Positions 1-9,287 of a stretch of DNA of 64,000 nucleotides are shown here, in pieces. Location of the stretch: NCBI GenBank assembly GCA_966424055.1, contig CBJLMB010000004.1:124001-188000 (forward strand), given 5' to 3'. The DNA comes from Deminuibacter sp966424055. Lineage in GTDB: Bacteria; Bacteroidota; Bacteroidia; Chitinophagales; Chitinophagaceae. The notes beneath the pieces were generated by a model that saw only the letters and a list, made by a program, of their open reading frames with translations, did not search any database and was not told the DNA's origin. The translations under genes were made by a program, and so were the position numbers. Position 1 is the first letter of the stretch. Every line of letters starts with the position of its first letter.

Positions 1-2890
1 ACACCTTACCCTGTTCGGGATCGTTCTGGTAACGCACAATATTAAACGTAGCGCCTTTGGGATTGGCAGCCGTGGAATCGTTGGCAAATACTTTGGTTAA
101 CTGCTGATCAATCTTTTTATAGAAGGCAGAAACAGAAAACACTTCACCCGTTGCAGGAAACCATTCCCAGCGGAAATCGATGTTGCGGCTTTTCTGGTTT
201 TGCAAAGTAATATTACCCTGTACCACCGCATTCTGGAAAGGGTCGAAAGCCAGTGTGGGCATCAGCTCCCGCAGTTCAGGGCGTGCCAGCGTGGTAGCAT
301 AAGCAGCCCTGAAATTCATGTTCTGGTTCAGCGTGTAAATTATACTGCCGGAGTAATAAGGTTCCAGTTTTACTTTATAGGATGTAAGAGGATTGATCAC
401 CCGTTTATAACTACTGATAGCGGGGTCGGTAGAGGCGCCAACCGTATCTACCGTACCGTGGATGGTGGTAGATTCAAAACGGACACCGCCTGCTACCCGC
501 AGCTTGCTGCCCAGCTTCAGGTCAGCCATACCATACAGCGCTGTAACCCGCTGTACGCCGGAATAATTATTGAATGTTTTTTGCGGATAATACAAAAAGC
601 CCAGTTTCCGCCACTGTCCTTCGTAATCACTGCCATTGCTAAAACCTATATTACCAGTACCTACATAGGCATTGAGGTTACCATAATATTTGAATAGATC
701 ATTTGTCAATGTGCCCGTACCCAGCTGATCGGGCAGGTATAATACGTATTCGCTGAAATGCCGTTCTTTATTCAGGTAATAACCGCCCAGTTTCAGCTGC
801 TGTTTCTGGCCACCGGCTTTAAAGGGCAGCGCAAAATCGAGGGTATAGTTGCGGTTGTTTTCAACAAGTTCACGGTATTTTCTGCCGTTGGGATCAATAT
901 TGACACCTCCAACACCCGGCATCGAAACATAAGCGCGCAAAGGCTGGAAATACAAATCATTTACATCTATACCTTGTAAATCATGTATGGGCGAGCCATT
1001 GTACACATTGCTGTCGGCAATAAGTGAAAAAAAACGGTAATCAGGATCAAGCTCTGTAGCCCTGGAACCGCTTAGATTCCAGCTTATCTGCGGCGCATAT
1101 TCACCGGTAGTAAGCTTATGCTCCCCTCTTAGTTGCAGCGTATTAAAGGTGCGGTAACTTTGTGTAAGCTGGTATACTTTATTGGTGATGGTATAAGGCA
1201 TGCCTGTGTTATCATAGCGGCCATCCAGGCTGGTAGCGCCATCCTGTGCGCCCTGGTTCATCATAAAATGTACGCTTACTTCATTGCGTTTATTCAACTG
1301 GTAGGTAAGGGTTGCCAGTCCGCCGGCATTGAGCTGTTCATTGCCTGTATTTTCCCTGTAACCGATGAACTTTCCCAGGTTCAGGTTATTGGGATCAGTA
1401 TAAGGGGGTATGGTAACGGTAGATAAAGGTCCGCCCTGGTAAATGCTGTACTGGTTCAGCACACCATCGTATTTTTCCGTAGTTCTTTTATAATAGTTTA
1501 ATGCCAGTACCAACCCGATACGCTGTTCACCGCCCAGTTTGAACGTGTTGCCAAACCCCAGCGTATAGATCTGGTTGGGTGCAGCATTGCGGTACGAGTT
1601 CATGAGCACCGGCAGAATAGCTTTTTCCATTTTATCAATGGCATAAGCCTTGTCGGCCATGGCGGGAGAATTGCGGCTGTCGTTCATGAAGCGGTAGAGC
1701 TGCGCAAAACCTTGTGGGAACTGTTTGTTTAAATCATAAAATGCCTGTGGCAGGTCACGCTGTTTTACATTGCCACCAAAGGCGCCCAGCTCGCTGCCTT
1801 TAAATGTATTGAAGCTGCCGCCGATACCGGTAGTAGTATTGGTACCCATTTGCACGGAAATACTCAGCGACATTTTTTCGGGTATGGATTTTGTTTTCAG
1901 TTCGATAATGCCGGCAGTGGCATCGGCCGGTTTATCGGGTGTAACGGTTTTATATACGGTTACACTTTCCAGCAAACCTGCAGGCACCAGGTCGAGCGGT
2001 GGTGAGTTCTGATCGGGATTGGCGCCCGACAAACGCGCCCCATTAAGCTGTGCCACTACATTGCGGTCGCCCAGTCCGCGGATGGCCACATTCCGGTCAT
2101 TACTGATGGTAACACCTGTTACACGTTGTAGGGCCTGTGTGGTAGTGATACTGGCTGTTTTTTCGATGTTCTGTGCAGAAATCCCATCCGATACAACTGC
2201 TGCATTTTTCCGGTCGGTCAGCAGCACGGCTTCTGTATTCATCCTCCGCCTGGCTTCAACAGTTACACCTGTCAGTGCTTTCACATCGGGCTTCAGCGAA
2301 ACTGCCAGTTCTGTTTTTCCGACTACCGTAATAAACTGTGGTTCATAACCCGTGTAAGAAACCACCAGTATTGCTGAAGAATCTTTTACCTGCAGTTCAA
2401 ACCGTCCTTGTTCATCTGTGATAGCTGCCATATGCGTGCCCTGTATAAAAACACTTACCCCACTTACCGGCTGCTGTGTTTTACTGTCTTTCACCTGCCC
2501 CTTTACAGGCTTTGCCGCCGGCTTCTGTTCTGTTGCCGGCGCTGGTTTACTACCCGGTGTAATCACGATATACCCATCGGTTTCCCTGAACTGCAGCGAA
2601 GTATTTTTCAGCAGCTCTTTTAAAATATCCACTACTGCTGCCTGCTTGAATACACCATGCTGTATGCTATAGGCTTTCACCTGTGCCGGCGTAAAGGCTA
2701 TGGAAATACCGGATTGATTTTGCAAATACAGCAGCGCCGATGCAAGTGGTTGTGCACTGAACTGCACAGTGATCTTTTTCTGCAGCAGGCCCTGCGCCGA
2801 AAGCATACACACAAAAAGTGGAATGCAGATCGCAGTTAGAGACAGTTTTCTGATACCCGAAAAATATTGTTCAGGAACATTTTTTTTCAT
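1..2890 (-). CDS. TonB-dependent receptor with STN domain (3' end outside window)
   Basis: This is an outer-membrane receptor for energised uptake. The reading frame is open from an ATG at 2890 to the window edge, about 963 codons. A signal peptide covers about residues 1-30. It is followed by a secretin/TonB short N-terminal (STN) domain at about 33-105, a carboxypeptidase-regulatory-like beta domain at about 120-195, and a TonB plug at about 215-330 with VTISNDRNVAIRGLGDRN and a TVYKTVTPDKPADATAG stretch typical of very large Bacteroidota receptors. The beta-barrel then begins. In known systems an STN domain signals through FecR to an ECF sigma factor, and both partners lie just upstream (3015-4685), so this is probably the receptor of a cell-surface signalling trio. 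The substrate cannot be read from sequence; siderophore or oligosaccharide are both possible. Confidence 0.93.
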   Translation of the reverse strand, partial: MKKNVPEQYFSGIRKLSLTAICIPLFVCMLSAQGLLQKKITVQFSAQPLASALLYLQNQSGISIAFTPAQVKAYSIQHGVFKQAAVVDILKELLKNTSLQFRETDGYIVITPGSKPAPATEQKPAAKPVKGQVKDSKTQQPVSGVSVFIQGTHMAAITDEQGRFELQVKDSSAILVVSYTGYEPQFITVVGKTELAVSLKPDVKALTGVTVEARRRMNTEAVLLTDRKNAAVVSDGISAQNIEKTASITTTQALQRVTGVTISNDRNVAIRGLGDRNVVAQLNGARLSGANPDQNSPPLDLVPAGLLESVTVYKTVTPDKPADATAGIIELKTKSIPEKMSLSISVQMGTNTTTGIGGSFNTFKGSELGAFGGNVKQRDLPQAFYDLNKQFPQGFAQLYRFMNDSRNSPAMADKAYAIDKMEKAILPVLMNSYRNAAPNQIYTLGFGNTFKLGGEQRIGLVLALNYYKRTTEKYDGVLNQYSIYQGGPLSTVTIPPYTDPNNLNLGKFIGYRENTGNEQLNAGGLATLTYQLNKRNEVSVHFMMNQGAQDGATSLDGRYDNTGMPYTITNKVYQLTQSYRTFNTLQLRGEHKLTTGEYAPQISWNLSGSRATELDPDYRFFSLIADSNVYNGSPIHDLQGIDVNDLYFQPLRAYVSMPGVGGVNIDPNGRKYRELVENNRNYTLDFALPFKAGGQKQQLKLGGYYLNKERHFSEYVLYLPDQLGTGTLTNDLFKYYGNLNAYVGTGNIGFSNGSDYEGQWRKLGFLYYPQKTFNNYSGVQRVTALYGMADLKLGSKLRVAGGVRFESTTIHGTVDTVGASTDPAISSYKRVINPLTSYKVKLEPYYSGSIIYTLNQNMNFRAAYATTLARPELRELMPTLAFDPFQNAVVQGNITLQNQKSRNIDFRWEWFPATGEVFSVSAFYKKIDQQLTKVFANDSTAANPKGATFNIVRYQNDPEQGKV

Positions 2891-3014
2891 GGTGGTTAAT
2901 GGTTGTTTTAAAATTGACATAACAGTAGCCACTGCATGGCTAACCAGTTGTTATGCCAGCAGGCCGCCCGCAGGCGCCTTTTTTATATGAATGTTCTTGT
3001 ATTGTTCAGCCTGA

Positions 3015-4001
3015 TCAGTATATCAGGTAAGTGCCATCCGTTTTTTTCCTGTATTGATTTTGTCCCAGTAAACAAATCACTTTGATCACCTGGTCGGGTG
3101 GTGTTTGTCTTTTCAGTTGAATGGTATAAGTCTGCTCGCTAATAGAAGCCTGCAGGGTTTGCAAATGCACACCATACAATTGTTGCATTGCCATGGTTAA
3201 TTCGGCAAAAGAAACATTTGTCAGCTGTATGCTGTTCTCTTTCCATATGGAAGCCATCCAGCCGGGAAGTTTTGATCTGGTATATTGCCCGGTTAATGTG
3301 GATATAGCCAGCCTTTCGCCTGGCAGAATATGTTTAAGAGGCCGGTCGTTGTGACTTGTAGCCACTTCACCGGTGGCCACTGTAACAGTTACCTGTAAAT
3401 GGGCATCATCTTTATGTATATCGAAAGAAGTACCTATATCTGTTGTGGAGATATTACCGGACTGAACAATAAAAGGACTGGCGGCATTGTGTACAACATC
3501 AAAAAAAGCTTCACCTTCCAGCAGCTCAATAAAACGCTGGCGGGTGCCGTATGCTTTCTGATCAAAACGGAGCTTTGCACCTGGTTTCAGCCAGATAACA
3601 GAATGATCTGGCAAAAAAGCCTGCTTTACCACGCCTGTATTGGCTTCCAGTAGTGCATAATCAGCTGTGCGGAATTTTCCCGAAAACCAGCCCAGCATCA
3701 GCACGCCGGTCAATATAGCCGCAGCTGCTGACCAGCCCAGTATCCTGCGCAGGGGAGCCATCCGGCTGATGCGGGCTGGTTCTTCCTGTGCTTTGTTGTG
3801 GCTAGCCCATTCGCGGCGGAAACCCGACAGCAGTTCTGCCGCCATTTCCTCTGGCATCGGCTCTGTTACTGGCTCTGTTGCTGCCCGTAACATATATGCA
3901 TCAAGGATAGAAGGATCTGCATCCAGCATTTCCTTTATTCTTTTCGCCTCTTCCGGGCTGCAGTTTCCTTTCAGGTACTTTTCCAACAGCGCTGTATTCA
4001 T
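3015..4001 (-). CDS. FecR-family anti-sigma factor
   Basis: This inner-membrane regulator would transmit the signal from the STN-type receptor at 1-2890 to the sigma factor at 4110-4685. It has 328 residues. The cytoplasmic N-terminus carries the FecR-type LLEKYLKGNCSPEEAKRI motif. A single membrane segment lies at about 90-110 (WSAAAAILTGVLMLGWF). The periplasmic FecR domain follows at about 115-210, and a C-terminal DUF4974-type domain at about 258-328 (VSFAELTMAMQQLYGV). Length and order are normal for Bacteroidota FecR proteins. The start is an ATG 109 bp downstream of the sigma gene on the same strand, and the receptor follows 124 bp after the stop, so the three genes probably respond to one signal. 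Confidence 0.95.
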   Translation of the reverse strand: MNTALLEKYLKGNCSPEEAKRIKEMLDADPSILDAYMLRAATEPVTEPMPEEMAAELLSGFRREWASHNKAQEEPARISRMAPLRRILGWSAAAAILTGVLMLGWFSGKFRTADYALLEANTGVVKQAFLPDHSVIWLKPGAKLRFDQKAYGTRQRFIELLEGEAFFDVVHNAASPFIVQSGNISTTDIGTSFDIHKDDAHLQVTVTVATGEVATSHNDRPLKHILPGERLAISTLTGQYTRSKLPGWMASIWKENSIQLTNVSFAELTMAMQQLYGVHLQTLQASISEQTYTIQLKRQTPPDQVIKVICLLGQNQYRKKTDGTYLIY

Positions 4002-4109
4002 CCTGTAAATCGGCCATTTTGAATTGATAGCGGCACAATCAGAACACGAACGAACCGGCGCGAACCGGTAAATAAAAAGCGGAGTTAATATTATGGTAAC
4101 ATAGACAGC

Positions 4110-4685
4110 TCAGGGTATCATTTCCCCACGCAGGAATTTGAGTGATAAACTCACCTGCTTTTCTACAGTAGCGGTGCTGATACCCAGCTGTTCTGCCACT
4201 TCCTTATGGCTGAAGCCTTTCTCCTTTACCAGGGAGAAGATCTCTCTCCGTTTGGCGGGAAGCTGTTCGAGGGATATACGCAGTTGTTTTTCTTTATCTG
4301 CCAGGTTGAGGAATAACTCGGCGGAAGCAAGTTCTGTTGCAGGCGCCGCAGCAGATAATTTACTCAGGAATAACGCATCGCGCTCCCGTTTACGAAGCTG
4401 ATCAATAAAACAATGACGGGCATAGGTGAGCAGCAATGGCAGTACCTCTTCCCGGGTATTTATTTCCGGCAGTTTCTCCCATAGCCGGCCATAGCATTCC
4501 TGCAGAATATCTTTGGCATCGCTGCTGTTTTGTGTAAGTTTCAGTGTAAAATGGTAAAGCCTGTCTTTGGTTTGCCGGAATATTTCCTCAAATTTTTCAT
4601 ACTGCACTGCCGCCACCGGCGTTTCATCACCTGTAGCAGTGTTTTCTTTTGCAGTACGTGTTTGGTATTCAGGCTTTACGCTCAT
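4110..4685 (-). CDS. ECF-type RNA polymerase sigma-70 factor
   Basis: The 191-residue protein has sigma region 2 at about 33-100 (SDAKDILQECYGRLWEKL) and region 4 at about 133-188, where KEVAEQLGISTATVEKQV is the helix-turn-helix. There is an N-terminal extension of about 25 polar residues. By analogy with FecI it would direct RNA polymerase to the receptor gene downstream once released by the FecR protein at 3015-4001. The start is an ATG at 4685. The order sigma, anti-sigma, STN receptor on one strand is the classic Bacteroidota cell-surface signalling layout. Confidence 0.94.
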   Translation of the reverse strand: MSVKPEYQTRTAKENTATGDETPVAAVQYEKFEEIFRQTKDRLYHFTLKLTQNSSDAKDILQECYGRLWEKLPEINTREEVLPLLLTYARHCFIDQLRKRERDALFLSKLSAAAPATELASAELFLNLADKEKQLRISLEQLPAKRREIFSLVKEKGFSHKEVAEQLGISTATVEKQVSLSLKFLRGEMIP

Positions 4686-4899
4686 TTGTTTCGCTTACGC
4701 GGAATGAGCCACGAATATAGGCAGCACTTATTAAGTTAATATTAATTCATACAATACCATTCAATACAAGTGGAACAAAACAGGATAATCATATAAACAA
4801 CAGTAATAAAAAAACACAGGCGCTGCATTGCAGCCCCCTTCCCTACCCGAGGAAGATGTTTTTTTCGATATTCAGGATAGCTGCTTAATATTGCATCCT

Positions 4900-5112
4900 A
4901 TGAACGGTCAATACAGAAAAGAAATATATCCCGGCCTGGAAGTAGCCATTATTCTTAAAAAAGACCAGCGCAGCGGTAAGCTAACCTATGGCATTGTTAA
5001 AGATATCCTTACCTCGGCAGCCTATCATTCACGTGGCATTAAAGTACGCCTGGAAGACGGGCAGGTAGGCCGTATAGCAGCAACCGATGTCATCGACACC
5101 AATGAAGCGTAA
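4900..5112 (+). CDS. YwbE-family small protein (DUF2196)
   Basis: This 70-residue conserved protein has no established function. It matches my recollection of the YwbE family in length and in the central IVKDILTSAAYHSRGIKVRL segment followed by EDGQVGRI. The compact, beta-rich layout suggests a small barrel, possibly nucleic-acid binding, but that is inference. I chose the ATG at 4900 because it fits the family N-terminus (MNGQYRKEIYPGLEVAI). An upstream in-frame TTG would add 24 residues that look non-coding. It stands alone, divergent from the sigma factor gene. Confidence 0.8.
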   Translation: MNGQYRKEIYPGLEVAIILKKDQRSGKLTYGIVKDILTSAAYHSRGIKVRLEDGQVGRIAATDVIDTNEA

Positions 5113-5123
5113 TAAAATAAAAT

Positions 5124-5240
5124 ATGCAAATTCCACAATCCTCCACCAATCGCCCCTCCAAAACAATCAACAATAAAACAATTGAACATTTAAACAATCA
5201 AACACTAGAACAATCAAACACTAGAACAATCAATCCAGGT
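5124..5240. repeat. Low-complexity AACAATCAA-type intergenic repeat
   Basis: This AT-rich stretch lies between the YwbE-like gene and the convergent gene ending at 5230. It repeats AACAATCAA words, and the 16-bp unit CAAACACTAGAACAAT occurs twice in tandem near 5199-5230. It resembles, but is not identical to, the CAACCATT octamer arrays found elsewhere in the window. The last copies overlap the 3' end of the gene at 5230-5955. Confidence 0.7.
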
Positions 5241-5955
5241 TCTTATCCAGGTATTTTTTCAGCGCCACCAGGTGATGATCATAAAACCGCTCGATCACTT
5301 GTTTGTTATAGGCATTCACTATATTCCCTTCCGGGTCATAAATACTTTCGGGATAGGCCAGCCGCATGGGAATGGTTTTTCTTGACCAGATAGCCTGACC
5401 GCCTTCCTGGAGCACCATCGATGGTTGAATAAAGGAGTAAAAATTAAAAGGAACATCATTTACAGAGGCCACTGCATCTGTCGATGTTATCTGCAATTGC
5501 GCATGAAAAGCGGTGGCATACAATTGCGAAACAGGGCTTACCTGCACATACAGCGTATCGTTTGACGGAATTACATTCATATAAGTAAGTGCATAGATAT
5601 CCGCAAAGCAGGAATCATGCATACCCACTGTTTCGAAGCACCTGTACGATATGCCGGAAACATGATCATCTATCTGCAGCTTATAGTAATAAGGATAAGC
5701 GGTGGTCAGGGTTTTTACATATCCCAAAACAGCATCGTGTAGCTGCTTTGTGTTTTTACCCGGAAAAGCAAAGGAAATAAAAGGTGTTCCGGTGGTTGTT
5801 TTCAGCGCCACCTGTAACAGTTTCATCTTTTTTCCTACTACATCCTTTCTTTCAATGACCTCCGATCTCACCTCGTAATACCCCTGTGCCGATACTACCT
5901 GGAAATGGATCAATACGGATGATAGAATAGCAAAAAATTTCAGATAACGGCTCAT
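5230..5955 (-). CDS. Secreted protein of unknown function
   Basis: I do not recognise this family. The 241-residue protein begins with a signal peptide of about 23 residues ending in VVSAQ, typical of Bacteroidota exported proteins. The rest is soluble and of mixed composition, with no transmembrane segment and no obvious catalytic motif. It has a C-terminal basic stretch (DHHLVALKKYLDKNLD). Its ATG overlaps the stop of the gene at 5952-6437 (ATGA), so the two are translationally coupled and probably act together in the periplasm or outer membrane. The 3' end enters the AACAATCAA repeat, which supplies the last two or three codons. Confidence 0.75.
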   Translation of the reverse strand: MSRYLKFFAILSSVLIHFQVVSAQGYYEVRSEVIERKDVVGKKMKLLQVALKTTTGTPFISFAFPGKNTKQLHDAVLGYVKTLTTAYPYYYKLQIDDHVSGISYRCFETVGMHDSCFADIYALTYMNVIPSNDTLYVQVSPVSQLYATAFHAQLQITSTDAVASVNDVPFNFYSFIQPSMVLQEGGQAIWSRKTIPMRLAYPESIYDPEGNIVNAYNKQVIERFYDHHLVALKKYLDKNLD

Positions 5956-6437
5956 CTTGTTCCTGTTTTTATGCGTGTAATTTTTCCCTGCCCGTCTACA
6001 TACACCTCCTTAAAATTGGTGTAGTTGTTCGACCAGCTTGAACCACTGGAAGGCCGCGATGCGGTAACATTTCCGTAGCCATCGGTAACCACATAGCCAT
6101 TGGTATAATTACTGCCGCTGTTGGTATAGGTAGATTCATATACATATATCCTTCCTCCTGCCCCATCGGTACTTACGCGGCTAGGCGCACCCCAGCTGGA
6201 GATGAGGTCAGCAATTTTTTCACCTACCCAGGATCCGATATTAAAATTCTCCCTGACACCCCTGGCAAAAGACTGGTCTGTTATATAACGGTTGCGCAAG
6301 GCTTCCATTTTTTTCTTATACAATTTGCTGGTTGTATCTGCCAATTCAGCCTGCTCCTTACTATTGTTTTGTGAGAACAACTGCACGGTAGAGAAAATAA
6401 GCACCGCACAAAGAAGCCAGTATTTACAGCATTTCAT
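5952..6437 (-). CDS. Secreted Ser/Gly/Tyr-rich protein of unknown function
   Basis: The 161-residue protein has a signal peptide (about residues 1-22, ending LFSQ). A short helical region follows, then a conserved-looking WVGEKIADLISSWGAPSRV segment around 70-90. The C-terminal half is rich in Gly, Ser, Asn and Tyr. The central segment resembles the pattern in SmpA/OmlA-like small outer-membrane-associated proteins, where a WG-P motif starts the domain, but I would not assign a function on that alone. It is the first gene of a two-gene unit with 5230-5955, with an ATGA overlap. Confidence 0.75.
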   Translation of the reverse strand: MKCCKYWLLCAVLIFSTVQLFSQNNSKEQAELADTTSKLYKKKMEALRNRYITDQSFARGVRENFNIGSWVGEKIADLISSWGAPSRVSTDGAGGRIYVYESTYTNSGSNYTNGYVVTDGYGNVTASRPSSGSSWSNNYTNFKEVYVDGQGKITRIKTGTR

Positions 6438-6570
6438 TTTTTTGAAGGATTATGAAGTTCGGTGTAAAAGTACTCGGTAAAACCCATCCATCTACTACCC
6501 TGAAGCTGGTATTTTTGGGCCCAACGCTTAGCCGGCCGGCGGCTGCGTAGTCACACTGCGATTCAGCTGG

Positions 6571-6735
6571 TGAAGGGTTGAGTGGTTGATTAGTTGATTG
6601 GTTGAAGGGTTGAAGGGTTGAGTGGTTGAAAGGTTGATTGGTAGGGATTTGGAATTGGTAATCCGGATATGTCGATTCTCGATTCTCGATTCTTCCTTCA
6701 CTCACGATTGACGATCCACGAATATCGTTGTTTGA
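6571..6735 (-). repeat. Composite intergenic repeat, copy A (minus orientation)
   Basis: Read on the minus strand the order is AAACAACGATATTCGTG, then GGATCGTCAATCGTGAGTG, then two GAATCGA words before CATATCCG, then CAATTCC, and last an octamer array of CAACCATT-type units (about 6571-6641). The same modules in the same order occur at 8420, 12385, 22051 and 43796. An open frame across it encodes only a repetitive NQPFNHSTLQPF-like peptide and is not a gene. Confidence 0.85.
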
Positions 6736-6811
6736 TCACTGCCACTGCTACTTTTAATGGATATTGGCAGAAGTAGTGCGTGTACCTGAAAACAAATTGT
6801 ACTTTTAACCA

Positions 6812-7822
6812 ATGGTGGATTATAGGAAGAATTTTGTGATCGCCTTGTTGTCTTATGCCATCCAAAAGGATATTCCGGCACAGCAGTTATGCCGGCTGGC
6901 GGGGATCAACTGGCAATCGCTGCAGGGTAATAAAGCAGTCCGCATCAGTGCCATGCAGCTGGAGTTGTTATGGCAGCATGTGCTGGAACTCAGTGCTGAT
7001 CCGCTTTTTGGATTACATTTCGGAGAGCTTATGCAAATATCTGCACTGGGTGTGATCGGAACCATTATCCGTAACAGCTTTACAGTAGGAGAAGCCCTGG
7101 AAAAATGTGCGGCCTACTCCTACCTGCTGACAGATCTTTTCGATATGAAAGTGATCCGGCCCCGGTCGAGGAATGGATTTACAGTTAAACTGCTTCCTTT
7201 TAAAAATAAAACAGCTGCTTTCCCGCTCATGCAAAGGCAGACTTTGGAACTATCCATGGCATTTATTCTTCATGAACTGGATGGCCTGCTGCTCACAAAA
7301 ATGAAACCGGAAAAAGTGATCATTCCCCATGCACGCAAACACCGTTCTGAATTTGAAAGAGTGCTGCGATGCAAAAAAGTATCCAATGGAAAGGAATACC
7401 GCATGGATTTTGATGATGTACTATGGGATGCCCCTATTTTATCGGCCAATTACCAGTTGCAATCACTGCTACTGCAATATGCAGAAAGCAACAAGCATCT
7501 AATGAACCAGAACGGTTCAGTTTCAGCGCGCATAAACAGCCTGCTTAAAAAGAATACTTACCTGGGCATCCCGGCTTTGAAAGAGATTGCCGCCAACCTG
7601 CATGTAAGTCCCCGCAGCCTGCAGCGCCGGCTGCGGGAAGAAGGCATCACCTACCAGGAACTCACCGGTAATATCCGCAAAACAATGGCCATACATTACC
7701 TGGACAATAACCAGCATCCTATCGGGGAAATAGCCCGGATGCTGGGCTACCGCAGACTTAGCGCTTTTACCCGTGCATTCAGGAGCTGGACAGGCATGAC
7801 ACCACAACAATACCGGAAATAA
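6812..7822 (+). CDS. AraC-family transcriptional regulator
   Basis: The 336-residue DNA-binding protein has an N-terminal ligand-binding/dimerisation domain of the arabinose-binding-like (PF12625) type at about 20-205. The C-terminal AraC helix-turn-helix pair lies at about 250-335: LKEIAANLHVSPRSLQRRLRE is the first motif, and IGEIARMLGYRRLSAFTRAF with WTGMTPQQYRK is the second. This architecture is shared with OruR-like regulators, usually with small-molecule or fatty-acid-like effectors. The ATG at 6812 starts the only plausible frame. No divergent target gene is adjacent. The neighbours are composite repeat A upstream and the convergent NTF2-fold gene downstream, so its regulon cannot be deduced. 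Confidence 0.93.
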   Translation: MVDYRKNFVIALLSYAIQKDIPAQQLCRLAGINWQSLQGNKAVRISAMQLELLWQHVLELSADPLFGLHFGELMQISALGVIGTIIRNSFTVGEALEKCAAYSYLLTDLFDMKVIRPRSRNGFTVKLLPFKNKTAAFPLMQRQTLELSMAFILHELDGLLLTKMKPEKVIIPHARKHRSEFERVLRCKKVSNGKEYRMDFDDVLWDAPILSANYQLQSLLLQYAESNKHLMNQNGSVSARINSLLKKNTYLGIPALKEIAANLHVSPRSLQRRLREEGITYQELTGNIRKTMAIHYLDNNQHPIGEIARMLGYRRLSAFTRAFRSWTGMTPQQYRK

Positions 7823-7856
7823 GGCGCATAAAAACAACCTCAATAATCAGAATAGT

Positions 7857-8327
7857 TTAGTGTACAGGTTTACTATCAGAATTAGACATATCCCTGAACA
7901 TCTGCCAACCTGCCGCCGTTTTTTTCCAAACAACAAGGAATTTACCTTTGTCTAGTGAATGCTGTCCTTCATCGAAAAGCTCATAAGTCCCCTGCTCGGT
8001 CACATATTCATCGGTTTGCCCATAAAAACCGAGAGAGGTAAAAGCAACATTCCGCACTCCCATCCTGCGTGCCGCTTTGTATACGAACATCAGCCCCTGT
8101 TGTCCGCAGAGCTGCGGCGCATGCGCTACCAGTACACAGGCATCGGGTGTATAACATTGCAGGTAAAGTGCAGAATCGCCTTTTACATAAGATTCACCAT
8201 ATTGCCTGTTCATTTTCCCGATCTCCTCTTTTACCCGATCATCACTGTTGTGCCAGGAAATAGCAGTACCTGCAATAAACACGATACATAGCGGAATAGC
8301 CAGCCGCATGGCTCTTTTCATTGTCAT
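7857..8327 (-). CDS. Exported SnoaL/DUF4440-like (NTF2-fold) protein
   Basis: The 156-residue protein has an N-terminal membrane/signal segment (about residues 8-25) and then one NTF2-like domain. The segments IGKMNRQYGESYVKGDSALY, YTPDACVLVAHAPQ and GKFLVVWKKTAAGWQMFRD are the typical helix, first strands and last strands of the DUF4440/SnoaL family. Members include ketosteroid-isomerase-like enzymes and many ligand-binding proteins of unknown role, so the activity is not predictable. It converges with the AraC gene, and its upstream side borders composite repeat B. Confidence 0.82.
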   Translation of the reverse strand: MTMKRAMRLAIPLCIVFIAGTAISWHNSDDRVKEEIGKMNRQYGESYVKGDSALYLQCYTPDACVLVAHAPQLCGQQGLMFVYKAARRMGVRNVAFTSLGFYGQTDEYVTEQGTYELFDEGQHSLDKGKFLVVWKKTAAGWQMFRDMSNSDSKPVH

Positions 8328-8419
8328 TGATCTTTGATTTTACATGAATATAGAACGGCAGTAGTGAAAAATCCCAAAATGGCACAAGAAGGAAAATAAT
8401 TGTCGCAAACCGGTAAATG

Positions 8420-8552
8420 CAGTCGGCAGTGGCAGTAGGAAGTACTCAGTAGGCAGTTTTTCAAACAACGATATTCGTGAATCGTCAATCGTCAGTCGTG
8501 AGCCAATATTTATCACTAATTCCCAATTCCCTTCAACCATTCAACCCTTCAA
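8420..8552 (+). repeat. Composite intergenic repeat, copy B
   Basis: The order is CAGTCGGCAGTGGCAGTAGG and CTCAGTAGGCAGT, then AAACAACGATATTCGTG, AATCGTCAATCGTCAGTCG, then CTAATTCCCAATTCCC and a short octamer array (CTTCAACCATTCAACC). It fills nearly all the space between the gene starting at 8327 and the stop of the Crp/Fnr gene at 8553. The AGTAGGCAGT module at its 5' side is also present in copy C. Confidence 0.85.
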
Positions 8553-9263
8553 CTACTTATTATAATTAGTCACCTTCACCAGTTTCGTTACATCAAGTAC
8601 CATTATCCGTCTTCCTTCTGTTGCAACGATGCCTTCCTGTTTAAATTCTTTTAATAAACGTACCACATTTTCTTCTGTGGTAGCAGTCATACTGGCGAGG
8701 TCTTTCCTGGAAATATCAATAACAATTTGCTTGCCGGGCTGCCCGGGCAGTTTGTATTTTTCCCGTAGAATGATCAGTGATATGGCCAGCCGCTCCCTTA
8801 CTGTATGCCTCGCCATAACAGAAATACTGTTAGACAAAACCTGGTATTCATGGCTAACGGCTTTTAATAACTGGATATTAAACCTGGCTGAATAGGCTAT
8901 CGTCGCCAGAAAATCTTCTTTGGGAATAAAGGAAAGAAGGCTTGCTTCCAGGGATGCAGCAGAATCAGGATAGTTATCACCCGATACAATGCCATGATAG
9001 CCGATCAATTCCCCGGTATTGGCAACATAGATAATTTGTTCATACCCCTCTTTATCCACCCGGTATTTTTTTACTTTGCCTTTGCGGATGAAATAAATAC
9101 CGGAAGCTGTTGTCCCTTCTTTGAAAATGGATTCTCCTTTTTTAAAATGAAGATCAGTCATATGGGCGCATAACATAGCCATCTCCTTATCCGTTAAACC
9201 ATCCAGGATAGTGTTTGAGTGAAAGCTCCATTTATCTACCGGAAAGATCCCTTTTAAACTCAT
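8553..9263 (-). CDS. Crp/Fnr-family transcriptional regulator
   Basis: The 236-residue protein has a cyclic-nucleotide-binding-type jelly roll at about 30-120 (FKKGESIFKEGTTASGIYFIRKG) and a winged helix at about 150-230. Its recognition helix (SMTATTEENVVRLLKEF) keeps the Glu and Arg used by FNR and CRP to read TTGA half-sites. It lacks the cysteine cluster of oxygen-sensing FNR, having only one Cys, so an Fe-S sensor is unlikely. A perfect TTGAT-N4-ATCAA palindrome lies 25 bp upstream of its ATG. It probably regulates itself and the divergent genes from 9359 onward. Confidence 0.94.
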   Translation of the reverse strand: MSLKGIFPVDKWSFHSNTILDGLTDKEMAMLCAHMTDLHFKKGESIFKEGTTASGIYFIRKGKVKKYRVDKEGYEQIIYVANTGELIGYHGIVSGDNYPDSAASLEASLLSFIPKEDFLATIAYSARFNIQLLKAVSHEYQVLSNSISVMARHTVRERLAISLIILREKYKLPGQPGKQIVIDISRKDLASMTATTEENVVRLLKEFKQEGIVATEGRRIMVLDVTKLVKVTNYNK

Positions 9264-9287
9264 GATGCAACAAAACTTCTACAAAAG

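Noticed and set aside
6424..6705. An open frame encoding an NQPFNHSTLQPF-type peptide, and similar frames at 12446-12829, 22067-22402 and 44210-44422.
   Set aside because: They are translations of the 8-bp CAACCATT arrays. The repetitive peptide follows from the DNA period and has no protein-like composition.
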